Assembly (NCBI GenBank): GCA_025352345.1
Contig: JANXTP010000118.1
Location: 1-11,959, forward strand
Length of the DNA stretch: 11,959 bases
Reading direction: 5' to 3'
DNA from: Burkholderiales bacterium
GTDB taxonomy: Bacteria; Pseudomonadota; Gammaproteobacteria; Burkholderiales; Burkholderiaceae_C
Shown piece by piece: positions 1 through 6,336 of the stretch. The notes beneath the pieces are model-generated. The model ran no database searches, was not told the origin of the DNA, and saw nothing but the letters and a program-made list of their open reading frames with translations. Both the position numbers and the translations under genes were made by a program. Numbering within the stretch: position 1 is the stretch's first letter; every line of letters begins with the position of its first letter.

Positions 1-749
1 GCCGCGTGCACGACCGCGCCCAGGCCATAGCGGCGGTGGAAGAGGCGGCTCAGTCGTTTGATACCTTCAACCTGGACATCATGTATGCGCTACCCGGCCA
101 GACGCTGGAGCAGGCGGGTGAGGACATGGCCCTGGCGTTGACCTTTGCGCCGCCCCACATCTCCATCTACCACCTGACGATCGAGCCCAACACGCTGTTC
201 GCCAAGCACCCACCCACCGGCGAACTGGCAGTGCCCGATGACGACACGGCATTCGACATGCTCGATCGCATCACGCAGGCCACTGAAGCGGCTGGCCTGT
301 CGCGCTACGAGGTGTCGGCCTTCGCCCAACCGGGCCACCGCTGTGCGCACAACCTGAACTACTGGCAGTTCGGTGATTACCTAGGCATCGGCACCGGCGC
401 GCACAGCAAGATCAGCTACCCGCACCGCGTGGTGCGCCAGGTGCGGTTTCGTGATCCGACGACTTACATGACGAACGCCCTGGCAGGCCGCGCCATCGCG
501 CAAGACGAAGAGGTGCCGCGCAAGCAGCTGCCGTTCGAGTTCATGCTCAACGGGCTGCGGTTGAAGGAGGGCGTCGAGCTGGCGCGCTACACCGAACGCA
601 CCGGCTTGCCGCTGAGTTCGATCGATCGGGCGCTGGATGAAGCGGTGCGCAAGGGACTGCTGCTGCGCGAGCCGAACTGGATCCAGCCGACGCCGCGCGG
701 GTATGACCTGCTCAACGACCTGCAGGAACTGTTCTTGCTCGGGGCCTGA
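1..749 (+). CDS. hemW: HemW, radical SAM family heme chaperone (3' part, 5' end outside window)
   Basis: HemW (formerly called HemN-like coproporphyrinogen oxidase) binds heme and passes it to target proteins. The frame is open from base 3, which encodes Arg, and runs 248 codons to TGA. The GTG at 6 is an internal Val and not the start. Recognisable family blocks are YALPGQTLEQ, SIYHLTIEPNT, SRYEVSAFA, HNLNYWQFGDYLGIGTGAHS and a C-terminal winged-helix-like HemN_C part from about FEFMLNGLRL onward. The CxxxCxxC cluster that would hold the 4Fe-4S centre is in the missing N-terminal part, so catalytic competence cannot be judged. The gene converges on cheB with only 6 bp between stop codons and no visible hairpin terminator, so read-through in either direction is possible. 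In this lineage hemW often follows rdgB, which would lie upstream of the window. Identification is firm; coproporphyrinogen oxidase activity should not be assumed. Confidence 0.95.
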   Translation, partial: RVHDRAQAIAAVEEAAQSFDTFNLDIMYALPGQTLEQAGEDMALALTFAPPHISIYHLTIEPNTLFAKHPPTGELAVPDDDTAFDMLDRITQATEAAGLSRYEVSAFAQPGHRCAHNLNYWQFGDYLGIGTGAHSKISYPHRVVRQVRFRDPTTYMTNALAGRAIAQDEEVPRKQLPFEFMLNGLRLKEGVELARYTERTGLPLSSIDRALDEAVRKGLLLREPNWIQPTPRGYDLLNDLQELFLLGA

Positions 750-755
750 GAGCCA

Positions 756-1838
756 TTACACGCGCGTCATCGACATGCCCGAGGTGCTGCGCAGCCGCTC
801 GATCAGCTTCGACGCGATGTGCGTCAGTGGCAGCACTTCGTGCGCCGCACCAGCGGCTATGGCTTTACGCGGCATGCCGAACACCACGCAGGTGGCTTCG
901 TCTTGCACGACGTTGTAGCTGCCGGCGTCGCGCATCTCGCGCATGGCGGTGGCGCCGTCGGCACCCATGCCGGTGAGCATCAGGCCGAGCGCGTTCGGCC
1001 CGACCACGCGGGCGGCCGATTTGAACAGCACCTCGACCGAGGGCTTGTGTCGGTTGACCGGATCACCGTCGCGCACCCGGGCGATGTAGTTCGCGCCGCT
1101 GCGTTCGACGCTCAGGTGCAGGCCGCCTGGCGCGATGTAGGCGTGTCCCGGCAGGATGCGCTCGCCATCGCGCGCTTCGGCCACCCGCACCTTGCAAAGT
1201 CCGTCGAGCCGGGCCGCGTAGCTCTTGGTGAAGCCCGGTGGCATGTGCTGCGTGATGACCACCGCCGGGCAATCGGGCGGCAGGTTCATCAGCACCTCCT
1301 TGGTCGCTTCAGTGCCGCCGGTGCTGGCGCCGATGAAGATGATTTTTTCGGTGGACAGCCGGCCGATCGATGTGGCTGGCGCACTGTGCCGCGGCACGGC
1401 ACCAGCGCTGCCCGCTGGCGCTGCAGTGCGGCGCAGATGGGCCTTCGAGGCGATGCGCACCTTGTCGGTGATGTCGTGGGCCAGCAGCTTCAGGCCGTCG
1501 GCCACACCGATCTTCGGCTTGGCGACGAAGTCGACCGCACCGAGTTCCAGCGCGCGCATCGTGACGTCGGCGCCGCGCTCGGTCAGCGTGGACACCATCA
1601 CCACCGGCATCGGCCGCAGCCGCATCAGCTTGCCGAGGAAGTCGATGCCGTCCATGCGCGGCATCTCGACATCGAGCGTGATCACATCCGGGTTCAGCTC
1701 GCGGATCATCTCGCGCGCCACGAAGGGGTCGGCGGCCGCGCCCACGCATTCCATGTCGGGCTGCTGGTTGATGATCTCGGTCAGCAGGCCGCGCACCAGC
1801 GCCGAATCGTCCACCACCACCACACGGGTCTTGGCCAT
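756..1838 (-). CDS. cheB: CheB, chemotaxis response regulator protein-glutamate methylesterase/deamidase
   Basis: CheB removes methyl groups from glutamates of chemoreceptors and can deamidate receptor glutamines, opposing CheR during adaptation. The 360-residue length is normal. Residues 1 to about 125 are a receiver domain: acidic pair D10-D11, phospho-acceptor D56 in VITLDVEMP, and K108 in VAKPK. A roughly 30-residue Ala/Pro/Ser linker (about 137-160) leads to the methylesterase domain with the expected triad: S172 in GASTGG, H198 in TQHMPPGF, and D294 in LTGMGADG. Phosphorylation by CheA would relieve inhibition of the esterase by the receiver domain (family knowledge). The ATG at 1838 follows a weak purine-rich stretch (GAGCGAG), and the gene lies 48 bp after the cheD stop as the last gene of cheRDB. 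It ends in TAA 6 bp from the convergent hemW stop. All key residues are present and I see no anomaly. Confidence 0.97.
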   Translation of the reverse strand: MAKTRVVVVDDSALVRGLLTEIINQQPDMECVGAAADPFVAREMIRELNPDVITLDVEMPRMDGIDFLGKLMRLRPMPVVMVSTLTERGADVTMRALELGAVDFVAKPKIGVADGLKLLAHDITDKVRIASKAHLRRTAAPAGSAGAVPRHSAPATSIGRLSTEKIIFIGASTGGTEATKEVLMNLPPDCPAVVITQHMPPGFTKSYAARLDGLCKVRVAEARDGERILPGHAYIAPGGLHLSVERSGANYIARVRDGDPVNRHKPSVEVLFKSAARVVGPNALGLMLTGMGADGATAMREMRDAGSYNVVQDEATCVVFGMPRKAIAAGAAHEVLPLTHIASKLIERLRSTSGMSMTRV

Positions 1839-1886
1839 AGCTCGCTCGAATCAGTCAGTGATATTCAAAAAATTGTGCCTGCAGCG

Positions 1887-2600
1887 TCAGAACAGATCGA
1901 CCGAGCCGCCGCTGCTGCTCGACGTGACCGCGCGTTCCACTGCCACCCTGTCTTGTGCGACCACCGCGTCGCTGCTGGTGGGGGCGAGTCGCTTCACCAT
2001 TGCCTTGCCGCTGGCCGGCAGGAAGCAGACCTTGCGCGGGTAGATGTCGAGCACGTCCTTGGACACGACGGTGATGTGTTCGGTCTTCAGGTAATCGAGC
2101 ACGAAGCTGGTGTTGCGCTCGCCGACGTTCAGCGAGCTCATGCCGCTGATCACCGCACCGCCGCCGAAGACCTTGGCCTCTAGGCCCGAGCGGGTCGCGC
2201 CGCGCTTGAGCATCTCATTGATCAGCAATTCCATCGCGTAAGAACCATAGCGTCCCGAGTCGCCGACGCCCTCGGGCAGCATGAAGTGGTTCATGCCGCC
2301 AACGCGGGCATGGCGGTCCCACAGGCAGGCGGCGATGCACGAACCCAGCGTGGTCATGATCAGCAGGTCCTGGTCGTCGACGTAGTACTCGCCGGGCAGC
2401 ACCTTCACCGCATCGCTCTTGAAATGGGCCTCGTAGAAAAAGAAGGACGCTTCGCCCGGCTCGGGCACCTTGGCGCGCAGTTGTGCCAGCCGCGAGCCCG
2501 CGGTCGGCGTGCCGAAGCCTTGTGTCGACACCTCGCCGACCGGCGTCGAGCGCAACTGCGACAAGAACGACGAAGCGCTGGTGTTCGGGGCGATCGACAT
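1887..2600 (-). CDS. cheD: CheD, chemoreceptor glutamine deamidase
   Basis: CheD converts specific receptor glutamines to glutamates and, in species with CheC, couples to CheY-P. The protein has 237 residues. A non-conserved N-terminal extension (about 1-55, Ser/Thr/Ala rich) precedes the conserved domain, which starts near FFFYEAHFKSDAVKVLPGEYYV. The catalytic Cys is C88 in TTLGSCIAACLWD and the His is H105 in GGMNHFMLP. Their 17-residue spacing matches my recollection of the Thermotoga enzyme, and T83/T84 are available as the third residue. GRYGSYAMELLINEML and KVFGGGAV complete the signature. The frame is open upstream to 3119, but that part is antisense-style shadow of cheR. The ATG at 2600 (MSIAPN) leaves a 29-bp gap after the cheR stop and is the natural start, though the ribosome binding site is poor. 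Order cheR-cheD-cheB is typical of betaproteobacteria. No cheC is visible. Confidence 0.95.
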   Translation of the reverse strand: MSIAPNTSASSFLSQLRSTPVGEVSTQGFGTPTAGSRLAQLRAKVPEPGEASFFFYEAHFKSDAVKVLPGEYYVDDQDLLIMTTLGSCIAACLWDRHARVGGMNHFMLPEGVGDSGRYGSYAMELLINEMLKRGATRSGLEAKVFGGGAVISGMSSLNVGERNTSFVLDYLKTEHITVVSKDVLDIYPRKVCFLPASGKAMVKRLAPTSSDAVVAQDRVAVERAVTSSSSGGSVDLF

Positions 2601-2629
2601 GGTCGTGGGTCTCGTGTGCGAGAGCGCTG

Positions 2630-3505
2630 TCAAACGCGCTCGTAGATCGTCTTGCCGCGCAATCGGAACAGGTTGCGCGCTTCGGTGAAATTCTCGGAGT
2701 GACCGACGTACAACAAGCCGCGTGGCTTCATCGTCGCGTGAATCTTCTCCAGCACCAGCAGTTGCGTGGGCGTGTCGAAATAGATCATCACGTTGCGGCA
2801 GAACACGATGTCGAACGGATCGCCGAGCGACCAGCGAGCATCCATCAAGTTCAGTGTACGGAACTCGATCATCCGCGCCAGCTCTGGCCGCACGCGGATC
2901 AAGCCGGCCTGCGCGCCCTTGCCGCGCAGAAAGTGGTGGCGCAGCCGTTCTGGTGACAGCCCGCGCGCGTCCAGCGGGTAGACCCCGGCGGCGGCAGTGG
3001 TCAGCACGTTGGTATCGATGTCGCTGGCGACCAGCCGGGCGCCATGGTTGGTCCCCAACGCTTCGTTGACCGTCATCGCGATCGAATACGGTTCTTCGCC
3101 GGTGGATGCGGCGCTGCACCAGATGCGTACGGGGCCATGGTTTGCGCGTGCCCGCAGGTCATCAACCAGCGAAGTGAAATGGTGGTCTTCGCGAAAGAAC
3201 GAGGTCAGGTTGGTCGTCAGGCAGTTGATGAATTCCTGCCATTCGGCGTCTGCTGCGGCACCGTGGGCCTGCTCCAGCCATTGCAGGTAACTGGCAAACG
3301 AGCCGTGGCGGGTCTCACGCAGACGGCGCGACACCCGGCTGTAGACCATCGCCTGCTTGCCAGTGCCGAGGCTGATGCCGGCGCGCTCATAGATCAGCTT
3401 GCGGATGCGGTCGAAATCGGCCTCGTCGAACGCCAGATCGCGCTGCGCGGTCGAGGCGGCGTCATCGGTGCGCGGGCGTGCGGAGGCAGGCATCACGGCA
3501 GACAT
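2630..3505 (-). CDS. cheR: CheR, chemotaxis protein-glutamate O-methyltransferase
   Basis: CheR methylates chemoreceptor glutamates using S-adenosylmethionine. From the chosen ATG at 3505 it is 291 residues, normal for the family. The N-terminal helical domain (about 25-95, FDRIRKLIYERAGI, SRVSRRLRE) leads to TTNLTSFFRE (97-106), the SAM-binding segment around C130-SAASTGEEPYSIAM, DIDTNVL (162-168), CRNVMIYFD (236-244) and YVGHSEN (266-272). The frame stays open 39 codons further to 3622. I reject that start because a GGAG sits about 8-10 nt before the 3505 ATG, because the extra residues do not look like CheR, and because a sigma-28-like promoter at 3547-3573 lies inside the extension. First gene of cheRDB and divergent from the diguanylate cyclase operon. 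No receptor, cheA, cheW or cheY is in the window. Confidence 0.96.
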   Translation of the reverse strand: MSAVMPASARPRTDDAASTAQRDLAFDEADFDRIRKLIYERAGISLGTGKQAMVYSRVSRRLRETRHGSFASYLQWLEQAHGAAADAEWQEFINCLTTNLTSFFREDHHFTSLVDDLRARANHGPVRIWCSAASTGEEPYSIAMTVNEALGTNHGARLVASDIDTNVLTTAAAGVYPLDARGLSPERLRHHFLRGKGAQAGLIRVRPELARMIEFRTLNLMDARWSLGDPFDIVFCRNVMIYFDTPTQLLVLEKIHATMKPRGLLYVGHSENFTEARNLFRLRGKTIYERV

Positions 3506-3546
3506 GGTCGAGCGCTCCGGTCGGGCGTGGTGGGCAGCATGATTGA

Positions 3547-3573
3547 CTATCGGCAGAGCGCCAAACGACTTGA
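3547..3573 (-). promoter_or_regulatory. Candidate FliA (sigma-28) promoter for cheRDB
   Basis: Read on the - strand, TCAAGTCG, an 11-nt spacer, then GCCGATAG. The enterobacterial sigma-28 consensus is TAAAGTTT-N11-GCCGATAA, so the match is 5 of 8 at -35, 7 of 8 at -10, with exactly the preferred spacing. Transcription would begin about 3537-3540, giving a leader of about 33 nt before the cheR ATG at 3505. Late flagellar and chemotaxis genes are commonly FliA-dependent, so the location makes functional sense. The match was found by eye and no genome-wide background was computed. Confidence 0.65.
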
Positions 3574-3632
3574 ATCGGCCAGCCCCTCGCGTGATCACCC
3601 GAACTGGCGCGCATTTGCCCACCTGACGCGCG

Positions 3633-3660
3633 TTGTTACGTTTGGCGACACCGCTAGACT
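3633..3660 (+). promoter_or_regulatory. Possible sigma-70 type promoter for the GGDEF operon
   Basis: TTGTTA (3633-3638) and TAGACT (3655-3660) are separated by 16 nt. Each matches 4 of 6 bases of the -35 and -10 consensus. A start near 3667 would give about a 30-nt leader to the ATG at 3697. It lies in the 191-bp divergent gap shared with cheR. Weak evidence, given only as the best candidate seen. Confidence 0.3.
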
Positions 3661-3696
3661 CAATGTCTGTGTTCTCGATTCGTGCTCACCCACCTG

Positions 3697-4410
3697 ATGC
3701 CCACCGCCGACCTCACCGCTGAGTTGCAACTTCAAACGGCCTTGCTGCTGTTGAAGCAGGCCGGCCGCGAGCTCAGCGCCGATGCGGAACCCGGCTCGAC
3801 ACCCTGGCTGCAGGCGGTGGTCGATGCCCTGTGCGACCTGTCCAGCCGCGACGCGATGACCGGGCTGGCCAATCGCCGCCAGTTCGAGCTGACCATCACC
3901 CGCGAGATCGATCGGGTGACCCGCGCCGGCGAGCCGGCACTCGTGCTGCTGGCCGACATCGACCACTTCAAGCGCGTCAACGACACCTACGGCCACCCCG
4001 CCGGTGACCAGGTTCTGAAGGTGGTGGCCGCGGCGCTGCAAGATTGCGTGCGTCCCATGGATACGGTCGCGCGCTACGGTGGCGAGGAATTCGCCATCAT
4101 CCTGCCGAACTGCCCGACGGCTTTCGGGCTCACCGTGGCCGAGCGCATCCGTGCCAAGGTCGAGCGGCGATCCATCAACGTGGCGCCGGGGGTCGACGTG
4201 AGCATCACCATCAGCATTGGCGGGGCGTTTGCGCCGCAGTGGGTGCGCTCATCGGCTGCGCTGTGGATCGAACGTGCCGATCGCCAGCTTTACCTTGCCA
4301 AGTTCGGGGGGCGCAATCGCGCCTGCCTCGAACACGCTCCAGTGGTCCAGGTCAGTGCCGAGGAGAAGAGCATGCTGTTCGGCACCTCTCAGTTCCAGGA
4401 CATTGAATGA
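3697..4410 (+). CDS. Diguanylate cyclase, GGDEF domain protein with I-site
   Basis: Predicted to make cyclic di-GMP from two GTP. The protein has 237 residues from the ATG at 3697. A GTG at 3682 would add 5 residues, and neither start has a good ribosome binding site. Residues 1 to about 50 are a helical lead-in (ELQLQTALLLLKQAG) with no sensor domain and no membrane segment, so the enzyme should be cytosolic. The cyclase domain has the metal-binding D87 in LLADIDHFKRVND, YGHPAGD (98-104), the active-site GGEEF at 128-132, and SISIGGAF-type strands near 170-178. RPMD at 119-122 lies five residues before GGEEF, which is the RxxD inhibitory site for product feedback. All catalytic features are present, so activity is likely. 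The FlhG-like ATPase begins 10 nt after its stop, so the two are almost certainly co-transcribed. How its activity is switched on is not evident. Confidence 0.93.
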   Translation: MPTADLTAELQLQTALLLLKQAGRELSADAEPGSTPWLQAVVDALCDLSSRDAMTGLANRRQFELTITREIDRVTRAGEPALVLLADIDHFKRVNDTYGHPAGDQVLKVVAAALQDCVRPMDTVARYGGEEFAIILPNCPTAFGLTVAERIRAKVERRSINVAPGVDVSITISIGGAFAPQWVRSSAALWIERADRQLYLAKFGGRNRACLEHAPVVQVSAEEKSMLFGTSQFQDIE

Positions 4411-4420
4411 ATTTCCCGAC

Positions 4421-5236
4421 ATGACGCATCCCATCGATCCCACCGCCCGACCCCGTCCGCCTGCCAGCGGCCGCTGCGCGCGCACGATCGCGGTGACCAG
4501 CGGCAAGGGCGGTGTCGGCAAGACCTTCATTTCGGCCAACCTCGCCGCCGCGCTGTCGCGCCGGGGCCAGCGGGTGCTGGTGCTCGATGCCGACCTGGGT
4601 CTGGCCAACCTCGATGTGGTGCTGAACCTCTACCCGAAGACCACGTTGCACGATGTTTTCACCGGCAAGTGCGATTTGGAAGCGGCGATCCTGCCGGCGC
4701 CGGGAGGCTTTTCGGTGCTGCTGGCGGGCTCGGGGCTGGTCGAGTATTCGCGCTTGACCAATGACGTGCGGGAGAAACTGCTGGACATCATCGAGAAGAT
4801 GAAGCCGCGCTTCGACTGCATCCTGCTCGACACCGGTGCCGGCATCTCCGACGTGGTGCTGTTCGCGGTATCGCTGGCCGACGAGGTGTTGGTGGTGGCC
4901 ACGCCCGAGCCCACCTCGCTCACCGATGCTTACGCCACCATCAAGGTACTGGCGACGCAGCAGGCTCGCCGTGCCGTCAAGCTGGTGGTCAACCAGGTGG
5001 CCCGTCCGGGTGAGGGGCGCGCGATCCGTGGTCAGTTGCAGCAGGTTGTCGATCGTTACGTGTCACCGATGCTCGGTGCCGAGAGCGAGTCGCTGACGCT
5101 GTATCTGGTCGGTGAGGTGCCGATCGACCCGGCCGTGCGCGAGGCGATCCTGAAACGCCAGTTGCTGATGGAATGGTTACCCGGCTGCCCGGCCGCGCTG
5201 GCCGTGGGCGGGCTGGCCGACAAGCTGCTCGGGTGA
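4421..5236 (+). CDS. flhG: FlhG/FleN-like MinD-family ATPase (flagellar number/placement regulator)
   Basis: A 271-residue deviant-Walker P-loop ATPase. Walker A is GKGGVGKT (about 28-35); DADLGLANLDVVL (56-68) is the A' region; LLDTGAGISD (135-144) is switch II. EPTSLTDAYATIKVL (163-177) and the block GEVPIDPAVREAILKR (231-246) are typical of the FlhG/FleN branch and less so of MinD or ParA. FlhG proteins restrict flagellar number and position, often with FlhF or by antagonising a master activator. Two oddities: no flhF neighbour, and the 20-residue N-terminus is Pro/Arg rich and shows no DQAxxLR motif, the segment that activates FlhF GTPase in other species. It could alternatively position chemotaxis arrays, as ParC-type ATPases do. 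The ATG at 4421 lies 10 nt after the GGDEF stop. Its TGA overlaps the globin GTG. The family is firm, the precise role inferred. Confidence 0.85.
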   Translation: MTHPIDPTARPRPPASGRCARTIAVTSGKGGVGKTFISANLAAALSRRGQRVLVLDADLGLANLDVVLNLYPKTTLHDVFTGKCDLEAAILPAPGGFSVLLAGSGLVEYSRLTNDVREKLLDIIEKMKPRFDCILLDTGAGISDVVLFAVSLADEVLVVATPEPTSLTDAYATIKVLATQQARRAVKLVVNQVARPGEGRAIRGQLQQVVDRYVSPMLGAESESLTLYLVGEVPIDPAVREAILKRQLLMEWLPGCPAALAVGGLADKLLG

Positions 5237-5616
5237 GTGCCACACCGTTCGAGCTGCTGGGCGGCGAGCCCGCGGTGCGGCAGCTGATCGACCGCTTCTA
5301 CGACCTGATGGACCTGGAGCCCGCGTTTGCCTGCTTGCGTGCACTGCATCCCGACACGCTTGAGGGCTCGCGCGACAAGCTGCATTGGTTCCTGTGTGGC
5401 TGGCTCGGTGGGCCCCAGCTCTATGTCGAGAAGTTCGGCCACCCCCGACTGCGGGCTCGGCACATGCCGTACCCGATCGGCATCGCCGAACGCGACCTGT
5501 GGATGGCCTGCATGAGGCAGGCGATGCGTGAATCGAATATCGAGGAGGCGATGTCGGCGCGGTTGGCCGAGTCGTTCTTCGGCACCGCTGACTGGATGCG
5601 CAACAAGGGCGTCTGA
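5233..5616 (+). CDS. Group II truncated haemoglobin (2-on-2 globin, TrHbII)
   Basis: A 127-residue heme protein of the trHbO-like group. By comparison with Mycobacterium tuberculosis trHbO (recalled alignment), the proximal His F8 is H77 in RLRARHMPY, Trp G8 is W90 in AERDLWMACM, and Tyr B10 is Y23 in RFYDLM. GGPQLYVEKFGHPRLR is the typical E-F region. The CD1 position appears to be His (H39 in ALHPD), a variant seen in some proteobacterial group II globins. Such proteins bind O2 with high affinity and are linked to NO, peroxide or redox chemistry; the actual ligand role here is unknown. The start is GTG at 5233, in the 4-nt GTGA overlap with the ATPase stop, implying translational coupling. 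The longer open frame back to 5173 is rejected because the added residues have no globin character. It converges on the Smr gene with 12 bp between stops and no hairpin terminator. Confidence 0.92.
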   Translation: MSATPFELLGGEPAVRQLIDRFYDLMDLEPAFACLRALHPDTLEGSRDKLHWFLCGWLGGPQLYVEKFGHPRLRARHMPYPIGIAERDLWMACMRQAMRESNIEEAMSARLAESFFGTADWMRNKGV

Positions 5617-5628
5617 AGTCGAGCGTTC

Positions 5629-6336
5629 CTAGTCCACGCGCACTGGTCGCCGTGTGCGTGCGGCCTCGGCCTTCGGTGTCGGCTGCGGCCCGGTCGGCTT
5701 CAGCAGCACCAGCAGGGCGCCGTTACCGCCATCGGCCGCGCGCGCGTGGGCAAAGGCGATCACCTCGCTTTTCTGTACCAGCCAGGTCTTGACCTTGGAC
5801 TTCAGCACCGGCTCGCGTCCCGGGGATCCATGGCCCTTGCCGTGGACGACCCGCACGCAGCGCAAGCCGTGGCGGACCGCTGCACGCAGAAACTCGGCAA
5901 GCTGCTCACGTGCCTCGTCGCGTCGCAGGCCGTGCAGGTCGATCTGCGCCTGGATCGCCCACACGCCGCGCCGCAGCTTGCGCACCACCTCCGGCCCGAT
6001 GCCATCGCCTCGCCACGACAGCGCGTCGTCGGTCTCCAGCAGTGACTCGACATCGAACTCGTCGGAGATTGCTTCGCGCAGCACTGCGGCCTCGTCGCGT
6101 TCACGCTGACGCGGCAGCGGCTCAACCCGCGGCCGTGCCAACGGCATCGTGGCGATACGGCGCAGCGGCGAGACTGGCCCGACGGTGTGCGCGAACAGGT
6201 GGCGCTCGCGCTGTTCGCGCGCGGCATCCGCAAGCGCCTGCGCTTCGTGGCGTGCTGCCTCGGCGGCCGCCTTGGCCAGCGTCTTCTTCAGTGCGGCCAG
6301 GTCCTGCAGGCTGCGCGCGCTGCGCGGCGCCGTCAC
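5629..6336 (-). CDS. Smr/MutS2 C-terminal domain protein (putative nuclease, SmrA/SmrB-like)
   Basis: A 235-residue protein. The N-terminal half (1 to about 100) is charged and Ala-rich, probably helical (LAALKKTLAKAAAEAARHEAQALADAAREQRE is the start of a likely coiled segment, positions 13-44). The Smr domain occupies about 130-215: DLHG at 133-136 with following RRDEAREQLAEFL, then VVHGKGHGS (163-171) and GGNGALLVLLK (203-213). Stand-alone Smr proteins are endonucleases; E. coli SmrB cleaves mRNA at collided ribosomes, while others act on DNA. Which applies here cannot be read from sequence. The start is GTG at 6336, within a 4-nt GTGA overlap with the radC stop, so the two are probably translated from one mRNA. 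A possible alternative start downstream is not needed. Family call is secure, target is not. Confidence 0.9.
   Translation of the reverse strand: MTAPRSARSLQDLAALKKTLAKAAAEAARHEAQALADAAREQRERHLFAHTVGPVSPLRRIATMPLARPRVEPLPRQRERDEAAVLREAISDEFDVESLLETDDALSWRGDGIGPEVVRKLRRGVWAIQAQIDLHGLRRDEAREQLAEFLRAAVRHGLRCVRVVHGKGHGSPGREPVLKSKVKTWLVQKSEVIAFAHARAADGGNGALLVLLKPTGPQPTPKAEAARTRRPVRVD

Noticed and set aside
819..2183. A 454-codon open frame on the + strand
   Set aside because: It is antisense to cheB and cheD, very rich in His/Arg/Ala/Gly, has no domain, and arises from GC-biased codon positions of the real genes.
2601..3119. N-terminal extension of CheD to 410 residues
   Set aside because: The extra part overlaps cheR in another frame and has shadow composition; CheD homology starts after the ATG at 2600.
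3506..3622. Longer CheR start at 3622
   Set aside because: It lacks family similarity and contains the sigma-28-like promoter; the ATG at 3505 has a GGAG ahead of it.
3637..3658. Sigma-28 promoter for the GGDEF operon (TTACGTTT and ACCGCTAG)
   Set aside because: The two elements resemble the consensus, but the spacer is 6 nt where 11 is needed.
5173..5232. Upstream extension of the truncated globin
   Set aside because: The residues are Arg/Gly-rich shadow of the ATPase C-terminus; the GTG at 5233 in the GTGA overlap begins the globin fold.
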